20,628 nucleotides of DNA from DASUBV01 sp035763085 (GCA_035763085.1 DASUBV010000299.1:1-20628); one strand, 5' to 3'; shown: positions 5,926 through 12,985, counted from the stretch's first letter. Translations and numbers: made by a program. The notes: generated by a model not told the origin, from the sequence alone.

Positions 5926-7215
5926 TCACCTACCGTCTGGGGCTGGAAGCCCGCCGCTGGCTGGTGTTCGAGCTACGGTCAGGTCACCGACGTCGACGTT
6001 CAGCTGTTCCGGGGCACCACCAGGATTCGATTCGCCTCGCCCGTCGAGTTCCGGGCCGGCGGGTTCATCAGCGACGGGACCCGGCGTGACGGTCTTGGCG
6101 GAGTTGTTCGGTAGGTGGTGCGAGGAGCGGGGCGTCCGCGCGCTGTCCGGGGTGTGGTCCCGCAGCTGGGTCAGGACGTGCCGGGCGTCGGCGCCAACAC
6201 CGCGCAGCGTGGCCGAGGCGAATGACCGCTGCCACTCCAGGCCCACATAGGCCAGGCCCGGATGGGTGAGGGAGACACCGCCGCGGTGGCGCGGCTGCCC
6301 GGCGGCGTTCAGGGCGCCGAGCGGGGCCAGGTAGTCCACGCCGGGCCGGTATCCGGTGGCCAGCAGCACCACGTCGACCCGTTCGCGGGTTCCGTCGCTC
6401 CATACGACATGGTCCCCGTCCAGGCGGGTGAACATCGGGCGGCGGTCGGGGTTGCCGGCGGCGATGGCGTCCCGGTAGGTGCCGGTGTCGAACACCGGCG
6501 TGCCCTTGCCGCCGGCCAGCAGCGGCCGCGCCCAGGACGCGGTGTCCAGCCCGGTGCGCTGCAGCCAGATGTGCATGTCCACCCCCAGCAGCCGCTGCGC
6601 CATGAACCGCAGCGGGTGCCGGGTGGCCAGCGAGGCACGGGCGTGCGCGGCCAGTTCGATCGCAATCTGCACCGCCGAGTTCCCGCCCCCGACAATCACC
6701 ACCCGCTGGCCGGCGAACGCATCCGGCGACCGGTACTCGGCTGAGTGCAGCACCCTCCCGGTGAACTCGGCCAGGCCCGGCAGCGCCGGGCGGTACGGGC
6801 GGGTGAACGCGCCGGTCGCCGCCACCACCAGCGGGGCGGCGAACGTCTCGCCGCCGGTGGTGACGACCTCGAACATTCGCCTGTCACCGTCGCGGGTGGC
6901 CGTGACGTGCTCGACGCGGTGGCCGGTGCGCAGGTCGGCGTCCAGCCGGGCCGCGTAGCCGGCCAGGTAGCCGACGACCTCGTCGCGGGAGGGGTAGCCG
7001 TCGGGGTCACCGGGGAACGGCAGGCCGGGCAGTGCGCTACGGCGGGCTGGGGAGAACAGGGTGAGGCTGTCGTAGTAATGCGGCCAGGACCCGGCCGCCC
7101 GGCCGGCAGCCTCCAGGATGACCGGGGCCAGGCCGAGGGTGCGGGCGATGCGGGCGGTGGCCAGGCCGGCCTGCCCGGCGCCGATCACGATCAGCGGAGC
7201 GGTGTGCAACGTCAT
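5926..7215 (-). CDS. arsO: ArsO-like flavin-dependent monooxygenase
   Basis: The protein belongs to the flavin-containing monooxygenases; ArsO members recur in arsenic operons, but their reaction is not well established. The FAD loop GAGQAG is at residues 12-17 and the NADPH loop GGGNSA at 176-181. The monooxygenase fingerprint FxGxxxHxxxY occurs as F151-G153-H157-Y161, and ATGYRP near 286-291 is the second FAD/NADPH signature. The recognisable domain ends near residue 352. The last ~75 residues are Pro/Gly-rich and unlike the family, so the original stop may have been lost. ATG 7215 is divergent from arsR1; a -10 box ends 6 nt upstream and there is no ribosome site, so the mRNA is probably leaderless and controlled by the operator in the shared intergenic region. 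An unrelated FMO function is possible, but the context favours arsenic. Confidence 0.82.
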   Translation of the reverse strand: MTLHTAPLIVIGAGQAGLATARIARTLGLAPVILEAAGRAAGSWPHYYDSLTLFSPARRSALPGLPFPGDPDGYPSRDEVVGYLAGYAARLDADLRTGHRVEHVTATRDGDRRMFEVVTTGGETFAAPLVVAATGAFTRPYRPALPGLAEFTGRVLHSAEYRSPDAFAGQRVVIVGGGNSAVQIAIELAAHARASLATRHPLRFMAQRLLGVDMHIWLQRTGLDTASWARPLLAGGKGTPVFDTGTYRDAIAAGNPDRRPMFTRLDGDHVVWSDGTRERVDVVLLATGYRPGVDYLAPLGALNAAGQPRHRGGVSLTHPGLAYVGLEWQRSFASATLRGVGADARHVLTQLRDHTPDSARTPRSSHHLPNNSAKTVTPGPVADEPAGPELDGRGESNPGGAPEQLNVDVGDLTVARTPASGGLPAPDGR

Positions 7216-7221
7216 GCGGAC

Positions 7222-7249
7222 AACATATTATTAATTTCATATATGTCAA
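7222..7249 (-). promoter_or_regulatory. Leaderless promoter of the arsO-like gene
   Basis: On the minus strand TTGACA (plus 7244-7249) and TATGTT (plus 7222-7227) are 16 bp apart. The ATG at 7215 follows the -10 box after 6 nt. The region is markedly AT-rich against its surroundings. Confidence 0.6.
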
Positions 7250-7256
7250 TATGACA
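7243..7256. promoter_or_regulatory. Putative ArsR operator 1
   Basis: TGTCA (7244-7248) and TGACA (7252-7256) form a perfect inverted repeat around ATA, and the left arm covers the -35 box of the divergent monooxygenase gene. A closely similar sequence, ATGTCAATCTGATAT, stands upstream of arsR3. This is the expected position for ArsR repression of both genes. Confidence 0.6.
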
Positions 7257-7311
7257 ATGAACACGCTAGAGTTGATCTCGGAGCCTGCCGGTCCGCGGAA
7301 GGAGCCCGGCG

Positions 7312-7683
7312 ATGACACAACCGGCACCTGCCGGCGCCGCGGCGGCGGACACGGCATCGGCGGGATGCGATGCCGCCGCCGTGCAGCTCGGCGCTGGGGC
7401 GCGAGAATTCCTCAGGGCGCTGGCCAGCCAGCAGCGGCAGCACATGCTCGAGCTATTCGCTGGCGGCATCGAGCTGACCGTCGGCGCTGTCGCCGAACGG
7501 CTGGGCATCGCCCAGCCCACCGCCTCCCAGCAACTGGCGCTGCTGCGCCGTGGCGGGCTGCTGACCTCCCGCAAGGACGGCAAGCAGGTCTACTACCGCG
7601 TCGACACCGCCGCCGTGGCGCAGGCACTGACCGAACTGCAGTCCTACCTGCGCACCTGCTGCCCTCCCGGGAGCGCCTGCTGA
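7312..7683 (+). CDS. arsR: ArsR-family metalloregulator 1
   Basis: A 123-aa winged-helix repressor of the ArsR/SmtB family that should leave its operator when trivalent arsenic binds. The recognition region is VAERLGIAQPTASQQLALLRRGG, seen as AVAERLGIAQPTASQQ (about residues 62-77), followed by the wing SRKDGKQVYYRVD. The C-terminus ends in TCCPPGSAC, so C116, C117 and C123 form a Cys-Cys-x5-Cys group with the same spacing as the C95/C96/C102 site reported for Acidithiobacillus ferrooxidans ArsR. It lacks the ELCVCDL-type cysteines of classical ArsR, so the sensor site differs from those of arsR2 and arsR3. A good ribosome site GGAAGGAG (7297-7304) precedes ATG 7312. It is divergent from the arsO-like gene. 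Confidence 0.93.
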   Translation: MTQPAPAGAAAADTASAGCDAAAVQLGAGAREFLRALASQQRQHMLELFAGGIELTVGAVAERLGIAQPTASQQLALLRRGGLLTSRKDGKQVYYRVDTAAVAQALTELQSYLRTCCPPGSAC

Positions 7684-7746
7684 CCCCCCGTCCCTGAATC
7701 CTCCCGCCGGGTCCCGGCACCATCAGGTCGTTCCGGTCCCACGGCA

Positions 7747-7848
7747 GTCCTGGTCCGCGAGCGGCGTGGTGCGCGGGCGTATTACCGCGTGGTGCTGGCA
7801 GTCCTGAAGGGGGTCGTCAGGGCGCTCAGCGGGTGCGGCGCGGTCTGA
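7747..7848 (+). pseudogene. Relic of the C-terminal end of a further ArsR gene
   Basis: In this frame 33 codons before TGA 7846-7848 read VLVRERRGARAYYRVVLAVLKG and on. This resembles the wing and last helix of ArsR proteins; compare LVTRTQRGKWAYYAVVEDRL in arsR3. Just upstream, in another frame, CACCATCAGGTC encodes HHQV, like the HHLKV that precedes the wing in ArsR. There is no start codon in a sensible place. It is best explained as a frameshifted, truncated arsR. Similarity is judged by eye only, so this is tentative. Confidence 0.4.
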
Positions 7849-9243
7849 TCAGGTGGCGGTCAGGGCTCGGGTCCAGGCCTGGGTGCCTGCCTGGACGGCG
7901 TCCCAGGGGCTGCCCAGCGGCGGGGTGTAGGACAGGTCGAGGTCGCTGACCTCGCCGACGGTCATGCCGTGGAAGATCGCGGCGGCGGCGATATCAACGC
8001 GCTTGGCGACCTCGGCATGCTTGTGGCCGAACAGCTGGGCACCGAGGAGCCTGCCGGTGGCGCGGTCGCCGGTGACCCGCATGGCGATGCGGTGGCTGCC
8101 GGGGTAGTAGGCCTTGTGGTCGTCGGCCTCGGAGCCGATGGTGACCGGGTCGAACCCGGCGGCTACGGCTTCGTGGTCGCGCAGGCCGGTGCGGGCGATG
8201 GCGTGGTCGAAGATCTTGACGACCTGGGTGCCGAGGCTGCCGGCGTACTGTCGGCTGCCGCCGGCGGCGTTCTCGCCGGCGACGCGGCCCTGCTTGTGGG
8301 CGGTGGTGCCGAGCGGCAGGTAGGTCTCGCCGAGCAGCCGGTGACGGGTGACGACGCAGTCGCCGGCGGCGAAGATGCCGGGGATGCCGGTGCGCATCTG
8401 CCGGTCCACGGCGATGGCGCCGCGGGCGCCGAGGCTGGCGCCGGCGGAGACGGCGAGGCTGGTGTCGGGGCGGACGCCGGTGACGACCAGGACCATGTCG
8501 GCATCACGCGCGACAGCGAGGGTCCCGGTGGTCGCGTCGACGCGCAGCCTGGCGGGACTGCCGGCCGGCGCGCGGCCGATGGCCCTGACGGCGGTGCCAG
8601 TGAGAACCTCGACGCCGTGGCCGGCGAGCTGGCCGCGGACCAGGAGACCGAGCTCGGGGTCGACGGTGGGCAGGACCTCGGGCAGCTGCTCGATCTGGGT
8701 GACGGCCAGGCCGCGGGTGGTGAGGGCCTCGGCCATCTCCAGGCCGATGTAGCCGGCGCCGACGATGACCGCGCTGGCGGGCCTGGCCCCCTCCAGGGTG
8801 CGCATGACGGCGAAGGTGTCGCCCATCGAGTGCAGCAGGTGCACGCCATCGTCCGGGCCGAGCGCGTCCGGGCCGTCCAGGCCGCTGATCGGGGGCCGGA
8901 CGGGAACGGCGCCGGTGCCGATGACCAGCTGGTCGTAGGCGAGCAGTTCCTCGCTGCCGGAGTTGCCGGCCAGGACGAGCTTGCGGTCGCCGGGCTCGAC
9001 GCGGCGGGCCGTGGTGTCCAGGCGCAGCTGCATGCCGGTGGCTTCCAGGTCGGCGATGGTGCGGTGGGCCAGGTTGCGCCAGTGGGTGACCTCGCCGGAG
9101 ACGTAGTAGGGGATGCCGCAGATGGAGAAGTTGGGGTAGGCGTCGGCGACGACCACGGTCACGTCGGCGCCCGGGTCCAGTTCGCGGGCGCGCAGCGCGG
9201 CGCTGATGCCGGCGTCGCTGCCGCCGATGGCCACCAGGTGCAC
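7849..9243 (-). CDS. CoA-disulfide reductase-like FAD-dependent oxidoreductase
   Basis: A 464-aa pyridine nucleotide-disulfide oxidoreductase of the single-cysteine type (CoA-disulfide reductase, NADH oxidase/peroxidase). The N-terminal FAD loop GGSDAG is at residues 7-12, and the redox cysteine C42 sits in FSICGIPYYVSG, as in CoA-disulfide reductases. The NAD(P)H loop GAGYIG is at 162-167. GIFAAGDCV marks the second FAD contact, and the last ~120 residues form the dimer domain. GTG 9243 is chosen because AGGAG lies 6 nt upstream. It is the third gene of the arsR2-aquaporin operon, 69 nt after the aquaporin stop. A plausible job is keeping low-molecular thiols reduced, or direct redox handling of an arsenical; this is inference. 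No rhodanese domain is attached. Confidence 0.85.
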   Translation of the reverse strand: MHLVAIGGSDAGISAALRARELDPGADVTVVVADAYPNFSICGIPYYVSGEVTHWRNLAHRTIADLEATGMQLRLDTTARRVEPGDRKLVLAGNSGSEELLAYDQLVIGTGAVPVRPPISGLDGPDALGPDDGVHLLHSMGDTFAVMRTLEGARPASAVIVGAGYIGLEMAEALTTRGLAVTQIEQLPEVLPTVDPELGLLVRGQLAGHGVEVLTGTAVRAIGRAPAGSPARLRVDATTGTLAVARDADMVLVVTGVRPDTSLAVSAGASLGARGAIAVDRQMRTGIPGIFAAGDCVVTRHRLLGETYLPLGTTAHKQGRVAGENAAGGSRQYAGSLGTQVVKIFDHAIARTGLRDHEAVAAGFDPVTIGSEADDHKAYYPGSHRIAMRVTGDRATGRLLGAQLFGHKHAEVAKRVDIAAAAIFHGMTVGEVSDLDLSYTPPLGSPWDAVQAGTQAWTRALTAT

Positions 9244-9312
9244 GAAGAACTCCTATGGATCAATCCGCCGCGGCGGAGACGTGGTTCAGCGGTCCGGGAT
9301 TGACGGTCAGGC

Positions 9313-10113
9313 TTAGCGGTGCTGGTTGCTGCTCACGACAGCGCCGTCCGAGGAACTGTCAGAGGCCCGGGCGGCCGGCGGACTGTCCTGGCCGCTGGCG
9401 TCGTGGTGCAGGCGGGGCAGAACGGCGTCGGCGGCCTGGGCCGGGGTGATGCCGGGGTAGAGGACCTTGATGATCACCAGGCCGGCCACTCCGCCGACGA
9501 TCTGTGCGGCGATGAAGGGCCCGGCCGATGCGGGCGCGATCCCGGCGAAGGTGTCGGAGAATATCCGGCCGATCGTGATGGCCGGGTTGGCGAAGCTGGC
9601 TGAGGAGGTAAAGAAGTAGGCGGCGCCGATGTAGGCGCCGACTGCGGCCGGCGCCATCCGCTCCCGGCCCGTGCGGGCGAGGGCGAAGATTACCAGGAGC
9701 AGCCCTGCTGTCGCGATGACCTCCGACAGCAGGTGCGGAGCGGTGGCCCGGTCATGAGCCGAGACGGACACGGCGGGATCAGCGAACATGACGTTAGCGA
9801 CGATGGCGCCGCCGACGCACCCGACGACCTGGACGGGCAGATACGCGGCGGCATCACGCCAGCTCAGCCCGCCCAGAGCCGCATCAGTGAAGGACACCAC
9901 GGGATTGAAGTGGCCGCCGGAGACCGGCCCGAACATCAAGATGATGGCGAACAACCCGGCGGCGGTGGCCGCGGCGTTCTCCAGAAGCTGCAGGCCGGTG
10001 TTGCCCGGAGAAAGGGTCTGGGCGGCAATGCCTGACCCGACGACGATGGCAGCCAGCAGCGCGCTGCCGAGAAACTCGGCAAGAAGCCGGCGGCCCAGGG
10101 CGCGCTCGGTCAC
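9313..10113 (-). CDS. aqpS: Aquaporin/MIP channel of the arsenic operon (AqpS-like)
   Basis: A 266-aa major intrinsic protein with six hydrophobic segments in the inner membrane. The two pore loops carry HFNPVVS (N70-P71-V72) and FANPAIT (N176-P177-A178). The residue after the second NPA, normally the selectivity-filter arginine, is I179. A replacement at this place is also known for Sinorhizobium AqpS, an ars-operon channel that conducts arsenite and methylated arsenicals. The C-terminal 35 residues are Ser/Asp-rich and soluble. The GTG start at 10113 overlaps the arsR2 stop by 4 nt (GTGA), so translation is coupled to arsR2. Likely role: exit of trivalent arsenicals down their gradient, replacing an active pump. 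Confidence 0.9.
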   Translation of the reverse strand: MTERALGRRLLAEFLGSALLAAIVVGSGIAAQTLSPGNTGLQLLENAAATAAGLFAIILMFGPVSGGHFNPVVSFTDAALGGLSWRDAAAYLPVQVVGCVGGAIVANVMFADPAVSVSAHDRATAPHLLSEVIATAGLLLVIFALARTGRERMAPAAVGAYIGAAYFFTSSASFANPAITIGRIFSDTFAGIAPASAGPFIAAQIVGGVAGLVIIKVLYPGITPAQAADAVLPRLHHDASGQDSPPAARASDSSSDGAVVSSNQHR

Positions 10114-10487
10114 CGGCTCGCCGCCAGCTCAGGGACGCGCGGGCCAAGCAGCGCCGACAGGCGGGCCAGAACGTCGGGATTAATCCAGTAATACACCCAG
10201 GTGCCGCGGCGCTGGGAATTGATCAGCCCCGCCTCGCGCAGCACCTTCAGGTGATGGCTGATCGTCGGGCCGGTCAGGTCGAACGCCTCAGTGAGATCGC
10301 AGACGCAGGCCTCGCCGCCCTCGTGGCAGGCGATCAGCGAGATCAGCCGCAGCCGGACCGGGTCGGCGATGGCCTTGAACAGCACCGACATCTCCTCGGC
10401 CTCGGCTACGGACAGCGGCTCGCAGACCAGGGGAGTGCAGCACACCTGGCCGGCGGAGTCCGCTGCCGGCAGCTTCTGATTCAACAT
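10110..10487 (-). CDS. arsR: ArsR-family metalloregulator 2
   Basis: A 125-aa ArsR/SmtB repressor. The DNA-binding part reads CDLTEAFDLTGPTISHHLKV, with the wing RRGTWVYYWINP. Cysteines: vicinal C16-C17 and C22 in the N-terminal arm, C54, and C61/C63 in EACVCDL. An N-terminal Cys pair plus a helix cysteine is the arrangement known from Corynebacterium glutamicum ArsR (C15, C16, C55). ATG 10487 is chosen since the frame upstream of it runs through the operator region and is unlike the family. No ribosome site precedes this ATG. It is first gene of an operon with the aquaporin and the CoA-disulfide reductase-like gene, and divergent from arsI. The regulator probably controls both directions. 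Confidence 0.92.
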   Translation of the reverse strand: MLNQKLPAADSAGQVCCTPLVCEPLSVAEAEEMSVLFKAIADPVRLRLISLIACHEGGEACVCDLTEAFDLTGPTISHHLKVLREAGLINSQRRGTWVYYWINPDVLARLSALLGPRVPELAASR

Positions 10488-10489
10488 GC

Positions 10490-10503
10490 GTCTAATTTGA
10501 CAT
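10490..10503. promoter_or_regulatory. Putative ArsR2 operator half-site
   Basis: GTCTAATTTGACAT lies 2 bp in front of the arsR2 start codon. It shares GTCTAAT with the palindrome at 10543-10558. On the minus strand it reads ATGTCAAATTAGAC, similar in its first part to the sites in front of arsR1 and arsR3. Confidence 0.4.
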
Positions 10504-10542
10504 CCATCTAGCCCTAGGCGCAAGCTGAGGACCGTCAGCTGG

Positions 10543-10558
10543 TTAGACAAATGTCTAA
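10543..10558. promoter_or_regulatory. Putative ArsR operator in the arsR2/arsI intergenic region
   Basis: TTAGACA (10543-10549) and TGTCTAA (10552-10558) form a perfect 7-bp inverted repeat separated by AA. On the plus strand TCTAAT at 10554-10559 resembles a -10 box, so a repressor bound here would block arsI transcription. Confidence 0.65.
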
Positions 10559-10625
10559 TCAAGAACGGGATGCGGTCCTGCGGCCGCCCGGAATGGGTGG
10601 TCACGGCCACCGGGAAGGAAGCGTC

Positions 10626-11081
10626 ATGTCACGTGTCCAGCTTGCTTTGCGAGTCTCTGACCTGGAAGGCTCGATCGCCTTCTACTCCAGGCTGTTCGGC
10701 GCCGAGCCGGCCAAGCGCCGCCCGGGCTACGCGAATTTCGCGATCGCCGAGCCGCCGCTGAAGCTGGTCCTGCTGGAGGGGACGGGCAGCGAGCCCACCC
10801 GGATGGACCACCTGGGCGTCGAGGTCGAGGACGAGGCTGAGGTCACCGCGGCCACTGAGCGGCTGAAGGCAGCCGGCCTCGCCACCTTCGAGGAGAACGA
10901 CACCGAGTGCTGCTACGCGCTGCAGGACAAGGTCTGGGTGACCGGCCCGGGGCAGGAGCCCTGGGAGGTCTACGTCGAGGCCGACGCTGACGTGCTGGAC
11001 AAGCAGGCCGGGTCGGCGTGCTGTACCCCGGAACCCGGCGAGGACGAGGCAGCGGGCGCGAGCCAGGCCGCCTGCTGCTGA
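10626..11081 (+). CDS. arsI: ArsI/CadI family C-As lyase (VOC family)
   Basis: ArsI is an Fe(II)-dependent dioxygenase-type enzyme of the vicinal oxygen chelate fold that cuts the carbon-arsenic bond of trivalent organoarsenicals such as methylarsenite. The 151-aa product begins MSRVQLALRVSDLEGSIAFY. The arsenic-binding vicinal cysteines C95-C96 lie in TECCYALQDKVWV. Candidate metal ligands are Q5, H62 (MDHLGVEV) and E114 (PWEVYVE), at the usual VOC positions. Two further Cys pairs are in the tail, C132-C133 and C150-C151. The start ATG 10626 has GGAAGGAAG at 10612-10620; an in-frame ATG at 10551 lies inside the operator. It is divergent from arsR2. The close relative CadI is cadmium-induced, but the setting here points to arsenic. 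Confidence 0.9.
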   Translation: MSRVQLALRVSDLEGSIAFYSRLFGAEPAKRRPGYANFAIAEPPLKLVLLEGTGSEPTRMDHLGVEVEDEAEVTAATERLKAAGLATFEENDTECCYALQDKVWVTGPGQEPWEVYVEADADVLDKQAGSACCTPEPGEDEAAGASQAACC

Positions 11082-11113
11082 CCAGCCTGCACGGCCGCCG
11101 GCCTGGCCTGGTG

Positions 11114-11665
11114 CTGGCGAACCCCGCAGCGAGCGTGAGGGTCGTCAGGGCCCCGGACCCGGTCTGGCCCGTGCCAGCCGGTCAGCGCGGCGAACGCCGG
11201 CGGGTAGAAGACCCCGGCCATGGCGATGCCGGCCAGCAGCCATGCTGCGGCGAACCACCAGTACGAGGGGGCGGCGGCGATGCCGGCCAGGGCGGCGACG
11301 GCCAGGACCGATCCGGCGGTCATCACCGGGCGCGGCCCGTGCCGGTCGATCAGCCGGCCCGCCGGCACCCCGGCCAGGGCGCCGGTCAGGTTGCCGGCCG
11401 AGAACGCGGCGGTGACCGCCGTGGCGGACCAGCCGGTGGCCGAGGTGATGTCGCTGCCCAGGACCGGGAATGCGTAGTACAGGACGCCGTAGCTGACGAT
11501 CTCCGTCGCGCACAGCGCGGCCAGCGCGCGCTGCCGGGCCCGCCGCTGGCCGCGGCGGCCCCGGCGGGCGTGGCCAACGTCAGGCGCTGACGGGAATGCG
11601 GGCGGCCGGCGGCCCGGCGAGTGGCGTGCCGCAGCATCCGCCGCTGCCGGCGGTCTCGGGGTCAT
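11114..11665 (-). pseudogene. MFS transporter, truncated and frameshifted
   Basis: The frame encodes only the first half of a major facilitator protein: about five membrane helices, with the loop GRLIDRHGPRPVM between helices 2 and 3. After GWHGPDRVR the frame loses similarity, but removing one base from the C4 run at 11151-11154 (G4 on the coding strand) restores ALTTLTLAAGFAST, the expected next helix. After that, near 11114, similarity ends close to the arsI stop codon, so some 200 C-terminal residues are missing. The nominal ATG at 11665 overlaps the 3' end of the upstream flavoprotein gene by 86 bp; the true start is unclear. It probably was the efflux partner of that operon. As it stands it cannot form a 12-helix transporter. 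Confidence 0.8.
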
Positions 11666-12899
11666 CGAAGATCCCGGCGCCGCCGCAGACCCCGGTGTCG
11701 GGCAGCTTCAGCTCGATGCGGGCCGCTGCCTCGTGATCGCCGGCAAGCTCGGCGACGACGCTGCGGACCTGCTCGTACCCGGTCATCGCCAGGAAGGTGG
11801 GGGCGCGGCCGTAGGACTTCATGCCGACCAGGTACAGGTCCGGCTCGGGATGCGCCAGGTCGGCCGCGCCGGTGGCCGAGACACTGCCGCAGGAGTGCAC
11901 GTTCGGGTCGATCTCGACGGCGATCCGGGCCGGCGCCTGCAGCGTGGCGTCCAGCTCCAGCCGCATCTCCGACAGGAACGACAGGTCGGGCCGGAACCCG
12001 GTCAGCACCACGACTCGGTCCGCCGGCGGCAGCGCCCGGCCGTCCTCGGCGACCAGGACCACGCCGCCGCCATCGCGCCGGATCTGCTCGACCCGGAAGC
12101 CGGACTGGACGCTGACCAGGCCGGCGTCGACGGCCTGGCTGACGCGGGCGCCGAGGGCACCGCGCTCGGGCAGCTCATCGCTCTCGCCTCCGCCGAGGCT
12201 GTTGCCGAGGGCCGGGCGGCGCAGCACCCAGCTCACCAGGGTCCCCGGGTGGCTGCGGGCGATCCGGGCCAGCTCGGTGATCGCGGTCAGCGCGGAGTGG
12301 CCGCTGCCGACGACGACCGTGTGCTTCCCGGCGAATGCCCCGGTCTGCGCGAAGTCGGGGACCTGGTAGGACAGGGCACCGGCCGCGGCCCGCTCGCCGA
12401 GCGCGGGCAGGCCGTCAGCGCCGGCCGGGTTCGGCTGCGTCCAGGTCCCGGAGGCATCGATGACGGCCCGGGCGTCCAGCCGCGATTCCCGGCCGCTGGC
12501 GTCGGTGACGTGAACGGTGAACGGCTGGCTGGCCCGCCCGGAGTCCACAAGCCGGCCGCGGCCGCGGCGGGAGACGCCGGTGACCCGCGCTCCGTACCGG
12601 ACATGGCCGCCGAGGGCATCGGCCAGCGGGCGCAGGTAGGCGGCGATCCACTCCGCGCCGGTCGGGTACCCGGCGGCCGGCGCGGTCCACCCGGCCGCGC
12701 TGAGCAGCCGGGCGGCGGCGGCATCGACCAGCTCCGGCCACGCGGAGAACAGCCGCACGTGACCCCACTCGCTGACCGCGTGGGCAGGCCCGGGCCCGGC
12801 TTCCAGGACCAGCGGGTCCAGGCCGCGCTCCAGCAGGTGCGCCGCCGCAGCCAGGCCCTGCGGCCCGGCGCCGATCACGACAACTGGCAGCTCGCTCAC
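11580..12899 (-). CDS. FAD/NAD(P)-binding oxidoreductase of the ars island (second ArsO-like flavoprotein)
   Basis: A 439-aa two-dinucleotide-fold flavoprotein. The FAD loop GAGPQG is at residues 10-15, the NAD(P)H loop reads VVVGSGHSA, and VLTGFRPD is the third nucleotide-contact motif. It ends with the Cys-rich tail VCGGAG...GGCCGTP, whose vicinal pair could bind a trivalent arsenical. GTG 12899 is the better start: GAGGAG ends 6 nt upstream, whereas the ATG at 12905 directly abuts GAGGAG. It is divergent from arsR3 and is followed on the same strand by the MFS remnant. It resembles the flavoproteins often named monooxygenase or thioredoxin-reductase-like in actinobacterial ars operons; the exact reaction is not known. 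It lacks the FxGxxxHxxxY fingerprint of the 5926-7215 protein. Confidence 0.83.
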   Translation of the reverse strand: MSELPVVVIGAGPQGLAAAAHLLERGLDPLVLEAGPGPAHAVSEWGHVRLFSAWPELVDAAAARLLSAAGWTAPAAGYPTGAEWIAAYLRPLADALGGHVRYGARVTGVSRRGRGRLVDSGRASQPFTVHVTDASGRESRLDARAVIDASGTWTQPNPAGADGLPALGERAAAGALSYQVPDFAQTGAFAGKHTVVVGSGHSALTAITELARIARSHPGTLVSWVLRRPALGNSLGGGESDELPERGALGARVSQAVDAGLVSVQSGFRVEQIRRDGGGVVLVAEDGRALPPADRVVVLTGFRPDLSFLSEMRLELDATLQAPARIAVEIDPNVHSCGSVSATGAADLAHPEPDLYLVGMKSYGRAPTFLAMTGYEQVRSVVAELAGDHEAAARIELKLPDTGVCGGAGIFDDPETAGSGGCCGTPLAGPPAARIPVSA

Positions 12900-12920
12900 G
12901 AACATCTCCTCACATCGACA

Positions 12921-12937
12921 AGTCTCGATGGGAGACT
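12921..12937. repeat. Inverted repeat upstream of the second flavoprotein gene
   Basis: AGTCTC (12921-12926) and GAGACT (12932-12937) are perfect arms around GATGG. It lies in the divergent region 22 bp before the GTG start and could be an operator or mRNA leader hairpin. Confidence 0.4.
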
Positions 12938-12956
12938 CTGCATCACGTATCGACGG

Positions 12957-12971
12957 ATGTCAATCTGATAT
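12957..12971. promoter_or_regulatory. Putative ArsR operator 3
   Basis: ATGTCAATCTGATAT is a near match to the ATGTCAATATGACA site upstream of arsR1 (first eight bases identical). It is 14 bp upstream of the arsR3 start. Confidence 0.5.
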
Positions 12972-12985
12972 GGCAGACTGGGCTC

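Noticed and set aside
5990..6040. Possible tRNA fragment or att site (GATTCGATTC resembles a T loop)
   Set aside because: No stem pairs around it and no match to the 3' end of the tRNA-Glu in the window.
7969..9303. Long open frame on the plus strand (444 codons) opposite the CoA-disulfide-reductase-like gene
   Set aside because: Extremely Gly/Asp/Ala/Val-rich, no family features; it mirrors the codon bias of the real gene on the other strand.
10551..10625. Upstream ATG extension of arsI
   Set aside because: The ATG lies in the operator palindrome and the extra residues are unlike ArsI; the ATG at 10626 has a strong ribosome site.
11733..12968. 411-codon plus-strand frame over the second flavoprotein gene
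   Set aside because: No recognisable motif, and it runs through the divergent promoter region; shadow of the minus-strand gene.
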